Shown here: in pieces, positions 20,921 through 29,573 of the stretch
Layout of the letters: each line of letters starts with the position of its first letter
How positions within the stretch are numbered: position 1 is the first letter of the stretch
Made by a program: the position numbers and the translations under genes
DNA from: an uncultured Lachnospiraceae bacterium
GTDB taxonomy: Bacteria > Bacillota > Clostridia > Lachnospirales > Lachnospiraceae
Assembly (NCBI GenBank): GCA_947164605.1
Contig: CAMUXE010000010.1
Span: 23,690-87,689, forward strand
Length of the DNA stretch: 64,000 nucleotides
Direction: 5' to 3'
Notes under the pieces: generated by a model
Seen by the model: only the letters and a program-made list of their open reading frames with translations
Told to the model about the DNA's origin: nothing
Databases searched by the model: none

Positions 20921-21985
20921 ATGAATAAGAATACAGGCTTAAGTGTCAATCACCTTCCTGTACTTACATGGAATCATATAGGAATCAATGAAGCTCAATT
21001 TCCTGAGACAGAGCTCGCTGAGGTGGAATTTGACGCCTGCTATGAAAAGAGTGGTTTCGGCAAGGAAATAGCTGAGATTTTTGACAATATAGAGACTGGT
21101 ATGGGCGCTGAGGCGGTTGCCTTTACTATGAATCACTGCACAAATCCTATCTTTATTAGGGTTAAAGAGGGCGAGAAGAAAGTAATCGAGCCTTTAAAGT
21201 ACACATTTGCCGATGGAGCAAAGGTGTGTGATGTGACTTATATACTTGCTGAGAAAAACTCTGAAGTCAGTGTTTTTCAGTCATATATCAGCGAGGATGA
21301 CACTGCATCTTATCACGCTGGACTCACAAAGATTGTAGCTCTTGAGGGTGCTAAGGTTACTTTGATTCAGACTCAGCTTCTCAATGATTCAAGTCTTCAC
21401 AGCAATGACTTGGGTATTAAGATTGAGGATTCTGCAAAGGTTGAACTTGTACAGGCTGAGCTTGGAGCAAAGATGGACTATGTAGGTTGTATGGCTCTTC
21501 TTTCAGGCTACTGTGCTGAATTTGTAGCTGACACAATCTATTATGGTGACGAGAAAAGAAAGACAGACCTCAACTTTATTGCAAGACATACAGGCAAGAA
21601 GACTGTCAGCAATATGAAGGCTAAGGGAGCCCTCTTTGGAGAGACTGACAAGGTCTATAGAGGAACAATCGACTTTATCAATGGCTGTAAGAAAGCCAAG
21701 GGTGATGAGAGCGAAGAGACACTTATCTTCTCTGATAAGGCTAGAAATAGAACTATTCCACTTATTCTCTGTGACGAGGAGGACGTTGTGGGTAATCATG
21801 CGGCAACAATTGGCCGTATCAATGAGAACCGCATGTTCTATCTCATGTCTAGAGGACTCAGTGAGAATGAGGTTAAGGAGCTCGTAGTTCGTGCTTCTTA
21901 TGAATCAGTTCTTTCAAGAATTACTGATGAAGAAATTAGAAGTAAGGTAGATAGCTACCTTGAGAGGAGAATGATAATTGAGTAA
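20921..21985 (+). CDS. sufD: Fe-S cluster assembly protein SufD
   Basis: SufB-like subunit of the scaffold complex. The C-terminal half carries the shared right-handed beta-helix core (IARHTGKKTVSNMKAKGALF, VVGNHAATIGRINENRMFYL, MSRGLSENEVKELVV). The ATG at 20921 is preferred over one 6 nt upstream because AGGAGG then sits at 6 nt. Its end overlaps the start of sufS by 8 nt, implying translational coupling. Confidence 0.93.
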   Translation: MNKNTGLSVNHLPVLTWNHIGINEAQFPETELAEVEFDACYEKSGFGKEIAEIFDNIETGMGAEAVAFTMNHCTNPIFIRVKEGEKKVIEPLKYTFADGAKVCDVTYILAEKNSEVSVFQSYISEDDTASYHAGLTKIVALEGAKVTLIQTQLLNDSSLHSNDLGIKIEDSAKVELVQAELGAKMDYVGCMALLSGYCAEFVADTIYYGDEKRKTDLNFIARHTGKKTVSNMKAKGALFGETDKVYRGTIDFINGCKKAKGDESEETLIFSDKARNRTIPLILCDEEDVVGNHAATIGRINENRMFYLMSRGLSENEVKELVVRASYESVLSRITDEEIRSKVDSYLERRMIIE

Positions 21986-23201
21986 TTCTATCAAGGATCA
22001 GTTTCCAGTATTTAGACAAAATGCTGATGAGAAGCCAATTGTATATCTCGACAGTGCTGCAACAAGCCAGAGACCTGAGAGCGTTATCAAGGCAGTGGAT
22101 GATTTCTACTACAAGCACAATGCTAATCCTCACAGAGGATCATATCAGTTGGGTATTGAGGCGACTGAGGCTTACGAGAATGCAAGACTTAAGGTTGCTT
22201 CTTTTATAAATGCTAAGGACCCATCATGCGTGATATTTACAAGAAATACTACAGAGTCCATGAATCTGATAGCTTATTCTTACGGCATGAACTTTATCAA
22301 GGAGGGTGACAGGGTTGTTATAACAATTCTTGAGCATCATTCAAACATGATTCCTTGGCAACAGGTATGCCGCGCTAAGGGCGCTAAGTTAGACTATATC
22401 TATGCTGACAAGGGCGGCATAATTAGCGATGAGGAGATTGAGGCTAAAATTACAGACGGAGTAAAACTTGTAGCAGCTACTCATGTGTCCAATGTTCTTG
22501 GCATCAAAACACCAATCGAGAAGATTATTAAGAGAGCCCACGAGGTGGGAGCTGTAGCGGCAGTTGATGCTGCCCAGAGCTCACCACACATAAAGCTCGA
22601 TGTAGAGGCTTTGGATGCTGATTTCTTAGCATTCTCTGGCCATAAGTTATATTCGCCACTTGGAGTAGGTGTTCTCTGGGGAAAGAGGGAGCTCCTTGAC
22701 AAGATGCCTCCATTCTTAACTGGAGGAGATATGATCGATTCAGTTAGAGAACAGGATGCAACTTGGGCGGAGTTGCCTAACAAGTTCGAGGCAGGAACAC
22801 AGAACGCTGGTGGAGCGGTAGGCTTGGCTGCAGCCATTGATTGGATTGAGTCCGTAGGATTTGACAAGATTGAGGCTGTGGAGCGTGAGATTTACGACTA
22901 CGCCTGGGCTAAGTTGAAGGAAGTTCCACACTTGACAGTATATGGTTCTGATAAGGGAGAGCACTACGGCGCTATAGCTTTCAATGTAGACGATGTGCAC
23001 CCTCACGATGTAGCAACTATACTTGACGCTGATGGAGTTTGCATAAGAAGCGGACATCACTGTGCACAGCCTCTTATGGGTCATATAGGAACATCTTCAT
23101 GCTGCAGAGCGAGCTTTGCAGTATATAACACAAAAGAGGATGTTGATGCCCTCTGCGCTAGCCTTCTCAAGGTTAGAAAGTGGCTCGGATTTGAGGATTA
23201 A
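21978..23201 (+). CDS. sufS: Cysteine desulfurase SufS
   Basis: PLP-dependent enzyme that takes sulfur from cysteine and passes it to SufU. 407 residues; the PLP lysine lies in FSGHKLYSPLGVGVLWGK and the catalytic Cys in RSGHHCAQPLMG. The TTG at 21978 has AGGAGA upstream and overlaps sufD. Motifs match the group II (SufS) type rather than IscS/NifS. Confidence 0.96.
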   Translation: MSNSIKDQFPVFRQNADEKPIVYLDSAATSQRPESVIKAVDDFYYKHNANPHRGSYQLGIEATEAYENARLKVASFINAKDPSCVIFTRNTTESMNLIAYSYGMNFIKEGDRVVITILEHHSNMIPWQQVCRAKGAKLDYIYADKGGIISDEEIEAKITDGVKLVAATHVSNVLGIKTPIEKIIKRAHEVGAVAAVDAAQSSPHIKLDVEALDADFLAFSGHKLYSPLGVGVLWGKRELLDKMPPFLTGGDMIDSVREQDATWAELPNKFEAGTQNAGGAVGLAAAIDWIESVGFDKIEAVEREIYDYAWAKLKEVPHLTVYGSDKGEHYGAIAFNVDDVHPHDVATILDADGVCIRSGHHCAQPLMGHIGTSSCCRASFAVYNTKEDVDALCASLLKVRKWLGFED

Positions 23202-23226
23202 TTTATAGAAATTAGAGGTTTTGAAA

Positions 23227-23670
23227 ATGGGATTAGACCAGATTTATACACAGGTTATAACTGAAAACAGCAGATCGACAGAGCACAAGCATCCGATTGA
23301 CTGTCCTACACACTCACATGAGGGTGTTAATCCATCTTGTGGAGATGATATCAAGCTTGAGCTTAAGGTTGAGGATGGAATTATCAAAGATGCAGCATTT
23401 GTCGGTGACGGATGTGCAATCTCACAGGCTTCTACATCTATTATGATTGACCTTATTTTAGGCCGCAATGTCGATGATGCTAAAAGACTTGCCAGCAAGT
23501 TTATTGGTATGATTAAGGGTGAGGTTACAGATGATGAGGATCTTGAGGAGCTTGAGGATGCTCAGGCATTCAAGGACATCTCTCATATGCCAGCCAGAGT
23601 TAAGTGTGCAGTTCTTAGCTGGCACACACTTGAAAAGGCGCTCAACGATGCCCTTGACCAGGTGCAGTAA
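23227..23670 (+). CDS. sufU: Sulfur-transfer protein SufU
   Basis: Zinc-dependent sulfur acceptor that works with SufS in Gram-positive bacteria. The three conserved Cys are present in PSCGDDIKL, GDGCAISQAS and RVKCAVLSWHTL, with the SufU-type insertion between the second and third. 147 residues from the ATG at 23227 (GAGG upstream). Last gene of the suf operon; no clear terminator follows, only an AAATAGATAGT repeat tract. Confidence 0.95.
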   Translation: MGLDQIYTQVITENSRSTEHKHPIDCPTHSHEGVNPSCGDDIKLELKVEDGIIKDAAFVGDGCAISQASTSIMIDLILGRNVDDAKRLASKFIGMIKGEVTDDEDLEELEDAQAFKDISHMPARVKCAVLSWHTLEKALNDALDQVQ

Positions 23671-23692
23671 GCAAGCCAGATAAGTAGACAGC

Positions 23693-23756
23693 AAATAGAC
23701 AACAAATAGATATTAAATAGATAGTAAATAAAAAGTAAATAGATAGTAAATAGATA
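23693..23756. repeat. 11-bp repeat tract after sufU
   Basis: About six units of AAATAGATAGT type (variants AAATAGACAAC, AAATAGATATT, AAATAAAAAGT) follow the sufU stop. The rest of the 355-nt gap holds the promoter and leader of the chemoreceptor-like gene. Confidence 0.8.
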
Positions 23757-23805
23757 TTGCGATTAGATAGGTTTTACTAATATTTATGATTTTGATTGAT
23801 AATAA

Positions 23806-23834
23806 TTGACTATTCATGCTCAAAAATGTATAAT
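23806..23834 (+). promoter_or_regulatory. Promoter of the chemoreceptor-like gene
   Basis: TTGACT (23806-23811) and TATAAT (23829-23834) with a 17-bp spacer. It would start an RNA near 23841 with a leader of about 185 nt. Confidence 0.8.
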
Positions 23835-23840
23835 TTAGCT

Positions 23841-24025
23841 ACATTTAGGGACGTGAAAATATTTTTTAAATATCAATAAAAGGTCCCACATCTGCTAAGA
23901 AATTAGCTTTTGTGGGATTTTCTTTATCTTTGTCTAAGAAGATTCCTCTGCCTAAGCTAGGGCTGGATAGGGGATAAAAACATGTCTCGAGAGAGTCTTG
24001 TACATTTACTAAGGAGGGGCTTATT
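23841..24025 (+). promoter_or_regulatory. Candidate attenuator or riboswitch-like leader
   Basis: GGGAC (23848-23852) can pair with GTCCC (23883-23887) around an inner ATATTT/AAATAT hairpin. The same TCCC bases are also needed for a second hairpin, TCCCACA (23884-23890) with TGTGGGA (23911-23917), which has an inner GCTAA-GAAA-TTAGC stem and is followed by TTTTCTTT. The two folds exclude each other, the usual arrangement of an antiterminator and terminator. I do not recognise a known riboswitch core. Confidence 0.5.
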
Positions 24026-25585
24026 ATGGCAGACGAGAAAGATTTAAAAAAAGACTTGAATAGTGAAAAGGGTGTTAAGGGGGCAAAAGAAGGCAAGAAT
24101 GCTAATGATGGCAGGGCAGGCTTGAATGTCGAAAGGGCTAAGGCAAATATGATGTTTGTTACCGGATACTTGGCTCTTTGCATAATCTTTACTATTGCAT
24201 ATGGTATTGAGTTTATTAAGGGCGCAAGAAGCATAGGTTATACTATCTTCACATTTGTTTTGGCCTGGATTCCGTGGATTTTCTCTTATTTTGTTTACAA
24301 AAACAAAAATGATTCAAAGCTAATAAGAGAATTGGTTCCTGTAGGATATGCGGTATTTTATACATTTGCCTTGATTACTTCTTCAAGCCCAAATACCTTT
24401 GTGTATGCGGTTCCAATGCTTATTTTAATAGCTGCTTATTCTGATATGGCATACAGCCTTAGAGTTGGATTTGCAGTAGTTTTAATCAACGTAATTTCAA
24501 TTGTTGCTACTTATTTTATTAAACATGGTGAGGACTTCAGCATGGCAGATGTTGAGATTCAGGTTCTTTTACTGATAGTCAGCACAATTTATCTTGGCTT
24601 CTTGACCAAGCACTTTAACTGGGTTAGCCAGTCTCGTGCAAAACTTATCAATGATGAGAGAGAAAAGACTGAAAAGATGCTCAATTCTCTTGTGGATATT
24701 TCAGGTAAGATTCACACTCTTACAAGTGATGTATCAGATAAGATGACAGGCCTTTCAGGTGCCTTGAACTTGACTATGTCAGCAATGCAGGAGGTTAATA
24801 ACGGTACTGGTGAGACTGTTGATGCAGTTGAAATTCAGCTGACAAAAACCCAGGAAATATCGGCTCATGTGTCTCATGTTGAGGGTGTGAGTCACCTTAT
24901 AAGTAAGGATTCTGACAGTGTTGCCAAGGAAATTGTTGATGGCAGAAGAAGCGTTGATGGCCTTATCAATCAGGTTGAGAAGTCTATAGATGCAGGTAAA
25001 TCAGCTTCTGAGAAGCTTGATAAACTCAATGAAGTTGCAGATAAGATGGGAACAATTATATCTGTTATCAACAATGTGACTGATCAAACTAGTTTACTTG
25101 CTCTTAATGCAAGTATTGAGGCTGCTAGAGCAGGAGAGGCTGGAAAAGGATTTGCCGTTGTGGCATCAGAGATTTCATCTCTTGCAGGCCAGACAAGCGA
25201 TGCGACAGTTCAAATTACTGATCTTGTTGATGGAATCACCGAGGAAATCAGTAATGTTGTAGGTGAAATTGGTAATCTTCTCGAGCTTAACAGAGAACAG
25301 GCTAAATCAGCTACCAAGACAGCTGATAACTTTGAGAATATTGCTAAGAGCTCAGATGATATAACTAAGCAGGCTGAAGTGCTTGCAGATGCAGTTAAAG
25401 AGCTTGCTGCAGCCAATAAAGAGATTGTTGAGAGCATACAGACCATCTCTGCAATCAGTGAGGAAGTTACAGCTCATTCTAGTGAGACCTATAACAGCAG
25501 CGAGCAGAATGAGAAAGACGCTAAGCAGGTTCTTGACAAGATTGGTGAACTTAAGAATTTGGCAGACTCCCTGACAAATGCTTGA
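24026..25585 (+). CDS. Methyl-accepting chemotaxis-like membrane receptor
   Basis: 519-residue receptor with a charged, Lys/Gly-rich N-terminal tail of about 40 residues and then about six membrane helices (between roughly residues 43 and 195) with hardly any outside domain. No typical HAMP domain is obvious; a cytoplasmic coiled signalling domain follows. The receptor tip is clear: [40 protein letters not shown]. The six-helix module may itself be the sensor. ATG at 24026 after AAGGAGGGG. Monocistronic, behind a structured leader. No che genes lie nearby. Confidence 0.9.
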   Translation: MADEKDLKKDLNSEKGVKGAKEGKNANDGRAGLNVERAKANMMFVTGYLALCIIFTIAYGIEFIKGARSIGYTIFTFVLAWIPWIFSYFVYKNKNDSKLIRELVPVGYAVFYTFALITSSSPNTFVYAVPMLILIAAYSDMAYSLRVGFAVVLINVISIVATYFIKHGEDFSMADVEIQVLLLIVSTIYLGFLTKHFNWVSQSRAKLINDEREKTEKMLNSLVDISGKIHTLTSDVSDKMTGLSGALNLTMSAMQEVNNGTGETVDAVEIQLTKTQEISAHVSHVEGVSHLISKDSDSVAKEIVDGRRSVDGLINQVEKSIDAGKSASEKLDKLNEVADKMGTIISVINNVTDQTSLLALNASIEAARAGEAGKGFAVVASEISSLAGQTSDATVQITDLVDGITEEISNVVGEIGNLLELNREQAKSATKTADNFENIAKSSDDITKQAEVLADAVKELAAANKEIVESIQTISAISEEVTAHSSETYNSSEQNEKDAKQVLDKIGELKNLADSLTNA

Positions 25586-25599
25586 TATTTGGAGGATTT

Positions 25600-25720
25600 A
25601 AGGGTGAGCCTTAAGAATAGGAATAAGAGTATACTTAAGAGTATTATTAAGAGTATTATTTAAAGAAGGCCTTTAGATTTAGCTTTAAGGGTAAGTTTTA
25701 AGAATACTCTTAAGAGTTAG
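25600..25720. repeat. Degenerate 12-bp repeats after the receptor gene
   Basis: Units resembling TTAAGAGTATTA (two near-exact copies around 25635-25660) and looser TTTAAGGGTAAG-like copies occupy the gap after the stop codon. No gene is seen here. Confidence 0.65.
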
Positions 25721-25768
25721 TTTTATTACTAAAGACTTGAGCAGTAAAGAGTAAATATTGCGATTTAG

Positions 25769-25798
25769 ACCAGGCAGTCTTGAGATTGCCTGGTTTTT
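25769..25798 (+). terminator. Terminator downstream of the receptor gene
   Basis: ACCAGGCA (25769-25776) and TGCCTGGT (25787-25794) form an 8-bp stem followed by a T run. It closes the chemoreceptor transcript. The stretch from 25800 to 25995 holds nothing I can identify. Confidence 0.8.
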
Positions 25799-25999
25799 AA
25801 TTGTAAAGACGCCTTCTTTCTTTTAGATCGACTAAAAAGAGTAGCAGAAGAGCTTTACTTTAAGAAAATTACTGATATATAAACATGAATTAGGGCAATG
25901 AATATAATATATTAAGCCGTATATAGGCATATTAGGATATATAGAATAAGTTAGTGTATAAATACGAGTACAAAATTTTAAAAAATTTGAAAAATTGTA

Positions 26000-26028
26000 T
26001 TGACAAAAATACAATCAGGAGTTAATAT
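26000..26028 (+). promoter_or_regulatory. Promoter of the long non-coding RNA
   Basis: TTGACA (26000-26005) and TAATAT (26023-26028) with a 17-bp spacer. A second -10-like TATAAT begins at 26028. Transcription would begin near 26035. Confidence 0.8.
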
Positions 26029-26034
26029 ATAATC

Positions 26035-26548
26035 AGTCAAAGGGAACAGGTAATTATATTAATAAGTATCTTATTTGATCAGATAAGTAACAAGAAAACT
26101 TATTAATGAAACCTAAAACAATTGGATCGTAACTTTAAATTTCGTCACTGGAAAGAGGTATGGACCAATGGGTTAGAAAATCTTTTGCAATCAATATGAA
26201 TGGCTGTACAAGCTCCCTACTAGAAAGACCGTTATTTTAATTAAAAAGAAAGCAGGTTTATAAAAACCTAGACAAAGAATAAGTAACAGGTATACATGTA
26301 TGTACTCATATTGATCATAAGCCGTATGTATGAACGCTTTCTAAAAAACATCTGAAGATGTAGTTCAGATGAATGCGGGAGAAAGACTTAAGTGAGTCTT
26401 AAATCGCTTTTCTTATAGATTATGGCATAGTTTGTTAGTTAATTTGTATGAAGCGAAATAGTAACAATTTTAAGGAGAATTGAAAATTGAATAACTGTAT
26501 TGGCTGAGCGGTTCTTGAAAAAGAAGTTGAACCGCTCAGTTTTTTTTT
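26035..26548 (+). ncRNA. Candidate ~510-nt structured non-coding RNA
   Basis: A strong promoter and a strong terminator bracket about 510 nt without a credible reading frame. Several helices are visible: ATTAATAAGT (26058-26067) with ACTTATTAAT (26098-26107), enclosing a CTTAT/ATAAG hairpin (26070-26087); AGGTTT/AAACCT (26254-26269); CATCTG/CAGATG (26349-26371); AAGACT/AGTCTT (26383-26400). It is not tmRNA (no CCA end), RNase P RNA or 6S by the motifs I know. Large ornate RNAs such as ROOL or GOLLD are possible. Alternatively it is a long attenuated leader of the regulator downstream. Near the 3' end, TTG AAT AAC TGT ATT GGC TGA after AAGGAG could encode a 6-residue leader peptide ending in the terminator stem. 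Confidence 0.6.
26504..26548 (+). terminator. Strong intrinsic terminator of the long RNA
   Basis: CTGAGCGGTTC (26504-26514) pairs perfectly with GAACCGCTCAG (26529-26539), followed by nine T residues. The regulator gene starts about 105 nt downstream. Confidence 0.92.
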
Positions 26549-26653
26549 ATTTTGGCTTTAATACTAGACTCAAATGGTGTATTATTATATTGTCTGTGTT
26601 TTTGGGGACATGAAAAAAATCTCGCGTGTGGCGCGTCGATAGGGGAGTTAATT

Positions 26654-27301
26654 TTGACCAGAATTATTATTGCAGACCACAGTATTATGTTTAGAAAGGG
26701 CCTTATTTCTCTTATGAAATCAGACCCAAGCATCGATGCTGAAGTGATCGGTGAAGCGGGGGATGGATTAGAATGTATTGAATTGCTTGATTCAATCAGA
26801 AATCAGTGTGACTTGCTGATTATTAATTCGGATTTGCCTTCATTAGATGGATTCGATACTCTTAACAGGATAAGACTTAGATTTCCTGCTTTAAAGACTA
26901 TAGTACTCTCTAAATATTCCGATTATAATAAAATAGTTAGGTATTATGATCAAATCAATAATTCCTTTATTTTATTTGATTCTGATTACTCTGAATTATC
27001 AACTGCAATCAATCAAGTTATTCAGGACAAGACTTATATTGAGAGATCTTTGATAGATTATATAAATATAAATCTTGCCAAAGATGATTCTCTTAAGAAG
27101 GATGACATTGTTCTTACTAAGAGACAGATTCAAATTTTGAAATTTATATCTAAAGGTTATTCCAATAAAGAAATTGCAACTAAATTGGATATAAGTGATA
27201 GAACAGTAAAAAATCATATCTTCATGCTCTTTAAGAAAATTGGTGTTGTTGATAGAACTCAAGCTGCAGTGTATGCACTTAGAAAAGGTTTGATTAAATA
27301 G
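26654..27301 (+). CDS. LuxR/NarL-type regulator with degenerate receiver domain
   Basis: 215-residue DNA-binding regulator from a TTG at 26654 (AGGGGAG upstream). The N-terminal half has the receiver fold, but key residues differ. The acidic pair reads ADH rather than ADD. The phosphoacceptor site is IINSDLP, where Asn occupies the usual Asp place four residues before the Pro. The conserved Lys is replaced in SFILFDSD. The C-terminal half is a normal LuxR HTH (LTKRQIQILKFISKGYSNKE, then IATKLDISDRTVKNHI). It is probably phosphorylation-independent. No histidine kinase is adjacent. It follows the long RNA and precedes the parS sites. Confidence 0.88.
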   Translation: MTRIIIADHSIMFRKGLISLMKSDPSIDAEVIGEAGDGLECIELLDSIRNQCDLLIINSDLPSLDGFDTLNRIRLRFPALKTIVLSKYSDYNKIVRYYDQINNSFILFDSDYSELSTAINQVIQDKTYIERSLIDYININLAKDDSLKKDDIVLTKRQIQILKFISKGYSNKEIATKLDISDRTVKNHIFMLFKKIGVVDRTQAAVYALRKGLIK

Positions 27302-27352
27302 TTGTTGATAATCTGAGGGGCTTTATCAATGAATTCAAATTGATAATTGCAA

Positions 27353-27368
27353 TGTTTCACGTGAAACA
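27353..27368. promoter_or_regulatory. parS: parS site 1
   Basis: Perfect 16-bp palindrome TGTTTCACGTGAAACA, the universal bacterial ParB-binding site, 51 bp after the regulator gene and about 240 bp before parA. Confidence 0.97.
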
Positions 27369-27418
27369 TTACAATATCATATGCTGGATGGAAAATAATA
27401 ATCTAGAAAGAAAGAAAA

Positions 27419-27434
27419 TGTTTCACGTGAAACA
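27419..27434. promoter_or_regulatory. parS: parS site 2
   Basis: Second perfect copy of TGTTTCACGTGAAACA, 66 bp (start to start) from the first. Two close sites can nucleate ParB spreading and could also let ParB act on the parAB promoter. Confidence 0.97.
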
Positions 27435-27486
27435 TTAATAAGCATGACGAGCTAGAACAAATATTACTTTAAAAGATGGATGCATT

Positions 27487-27557
27487 TATAAAGAAACGTA
27501 TAAAATATATAAGGAAACATATAAAGATAAGTGCTAAGAAATATATAAAGAAATATG
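27487..27557. repeat. 12-bp repeats before parA
   Basis: About five copies related to TATAAAGAAACA (TATAAAGAAACG, TATAAGGAAACA, TATAAAGAAATA and shorter forms) lie between parS site 2 and parA. Nothing else is recognisable in this gap apart from the parS sites. Confidence 0.75.
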
Positions 27558-27604
27558 TTAGTTGATATATGAATATGTAGATCCACTTTTAAATGGAGAG
27601 AAAT

Positions 27605-28378
27605 ATGGGAAGAATTATTGCAATTGCAAATCAGAAGGGAGGAGTAGGGAAAACTACTACTTCGATAAATCTGGCAGCATGTCTTGCAGAAAAAGGGCAA
27701 AAGGTTCTTGTTATAGATATAGATCCACAGGGCAACACAAGCTCGGGATTTGGTCTGGACAAGGATGAACTTGAGGACACTATATACGATGTGATTCTAC
27801 AAGAAAAAAGCCTGAAGGATGTTATAGTAAAGGATGTAATTGAAAACCTTGATATAGCACCTTCTAATGTAAATCTTGCTGGAGCAGAGATTGATCTGAT
27901 AGGCGTTGAAAAAAGAGAATATGTATTGAAAAGAGCAATAGAGAAGGTAAAGGATTCTTATGACTTTATTGTAATGGATTGTCCACCTTCCTTAAGTATG
28001 CTCACGGTAAATGCTATGTCAGCGGCAGATACTGTATTAGTTCCAATTCAGTGCGAATATTATGCACTTGAGGGACTGACTCAGCTCTTACATACAATTG
28101 AACTAGTTAAGCAGAGACTTAATAAGAAATTGGAACTCGAAGGTGTAGTGTTTACAATGTATGATTCAAGAACAAACCTTTCATTACAGGTTGTTGAGAA
28201 TGTTAAGGATAATCTAAATCAGACTATCTATAAAACAATCATACCAAGAAATGTAAGACTTGCTGAAGCACCAAGCCATGGTCAGCCAATTAACATCTAT
28301 GATTCTAAATCAGCAGGTGCTGAGGCTTACAGACTCTTGGCTGAAGAGGTTATTGAGAGGGGCTTTGAGGTAAAGTAA
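27605..28378 (+). CDS. parA: Chromosome partitioning ATPase ParA/Soj
   Basis: Walker-type ATPase that moves origins apart with ParB and in B. subtilis (Soj) also controls DnaA. The deviant Walker A KGGVGKTTTSINLAA is at residues 11-25 and the switch region reads FIVMDCPPSLSMLTVNAM. 257 residues from the ATG at 27605, which has GGAGAG at good spacing; an ATG four codons earlier is less likely. parB begins 1 nt after its stop. Confidence 0.96.
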   Translation: MGRIIAIANQKGGVGKTTTSINLAACLAEKGQKVLVIDIDPQGNTSSGFGLDKDELEDTIYDVILQEKSLKDVIVKDVIENLDIAPSNVNLAGAEIDLIGVEKREYVLKRAIEKVKDSYDFIVMDCPPSLSMLTVNAMSAADTVLVPIQCEYYALEGLTQLLHTIELVKQRLNKKLELEGVVFTMYDSRTNLSLQVVENVKDNLNQTIYKTIIPRNVRLAEAPSHGQPINIYDSKSAGAEAYRLLAEEVIERGFEVK

Positions 28379-28379
28379 A

Positions 28380-29552
28380 GTGAATGATAAAAGTAAGAGT
28401 CAGAAGAAGGACTCAAAGATAGAAGTAAATAAAGCAGAGACTAAACAGACAGGAAAGAAGACTGAAACAAAGAAGACTGAATCAAAGAAGACTGAAACAA
28501 AAAAGTCAGCTGCAAAGAAGTCTGATGTAAATAAATCTGATGTAAAGAAGGTCGATGCAAAGAAGGCTGAGGCAAAAGAAGTGGATTCTAAGCTTAAAAA
28601 AGATACAAAGAAAGGTCTTGGCAAGGGCTTGGGCAAAGGCCTTGGTAAGGGAATTAACAATTTAATCCCTCAGAGTCAGGTTGAGACCGAGAAGAAGGCT
28701 GAAAAGCCGGAAGAAAAAGTAGTAGTTAAGGAAGTGGTCAAGGAGGTTATCGTAAAGGAACCTGCGGAAACAACTTTGAGACTATCGCTTATTGAGCCCA
28801 ACAAGGGGCAGCCAAGAAAAGAGTTCAATGAAGATGCTCTCATAGAATTGGCAGATTCAATTAAACAGTATGGAATCATTCAGCCTATCATTGTACAGAA
28901 GAATGGTGCCTACTATGAGATTATTGCTGGAGAGAGAAGATGGAGAGCAGCTAAACTTGCTGGCTTGAAGGAAGTTCCGGTTGTAATCAAAGATTTCTCT
29001 AATCAGGAAAAGATGGAAATAGCTCTGATTGAAAATATTCAGAGAGAGGATCTTAATCCAATAGAAGAAGCAAAGGCTTACGAGGAGTTGATCGAGGAGT
29101 TCGGCTTTACTCATGATAAGTTGGCTGAGAGAATTTCTAAATCAAGAGCAGCAATTACTAATGTGTTGAGATTGCTCCATTTGGACGCAAAAGTTCAGGA
29201 CATGGTCATTGAAAGAAAACTTACAATGGGACACGCAAGAGCTTTAATTGCAATAGAGAATAAAGATGTACAGCACGAATTGGCCTTGAAAGTATTTGAC
29301 GAGAAGTTGAGTGTTAGGGAGACTGAGAGACTTATAAAGAAATATAAGGAAGACAAGAAACCAGTTTTGCCTGCAAAGAAGACAGCAGCTGACCTTTATT
29401 ATGAACAATATGAGGAAAAAATCTCATCTGTTTTTGGAACTAGTGTTAAAATTAAAAATAGCTCTAAAAATAAGGGTAAGATTGAAATTCAATATAATAC
29501 TAGAGAGGAGTTGGAGAGAATCTACGATCTGATCAATAAGAAAGCTCGTTGA
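28380..29552 (+). CDS. parB: Chromosome partitioning protein ParB/Spo0J
   Basis: CTP-dependent DNA clamp that loads at parS. The core is intact: the LIEPNKGQPRKEFNEDAL region, EIIAGERRWRAAKLAG (CTP-binding GERRxRA box), IALIENIQREDLNPIEEA, and an HTH (KLAERISKSRAAITNVLRLL). Unusual is the N-terminus: about 75 residues of Lys/Thr/Glu/Ser-rich repeats (KKTETKKTESKK-like), then a GKGLGKG repeat leading into the normal GINNLIPQ. GTG at 28380. Confidence 0.95.
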   Translation: MNDKSKSQKKDSKIEVNKAETKQTGKKTETKKTESKKTETKKSAAKKSDVNKSDVKKVDAKKAEAKEVDSKLKKDTKKGLGKGLGKGLGKGINNLIPQSQVETEKKAEKPEEKVVVKEVVKEVIVKEPAETTLRLSLIEPNKGQPRKEFNEDALIELADSIKQYGIIQPIIVQKNGAYYEIIAGERRWRAAKLAGLKEVPVVIKDFSNQEKMEIALIENIQREDLNPIEEAKAYEELIEEFGFTHDKLAERISKSRAAITNVLRLLHLDAKVQDMVIERKLTMGHARALIAIENKDVQHELALKVFDEKLSVRETERLIKKYKEDKKPVLPAKKTAADLYYEQYEEKISSVFGTSVKIKNSSKNKGKIEIQYNTREELERIYDLINKKAR

Positions 29553-29573
29553 TAAAGCTCCTTAAATACTGAA

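Noticed and set aside
23841..24025. Known cyclic di-GMP riboswitch in the receptor leader
   Set aside because: The class I and class II core sequences are not found; only the switching helix arrangement is seen.
26035..26548. RNase P RNA, tmRNA or 6S RNA as the identity of the long RNA
   Set aside because: No RNase P core words, no tRNA-like CCA end and far too long for 6S RNA.
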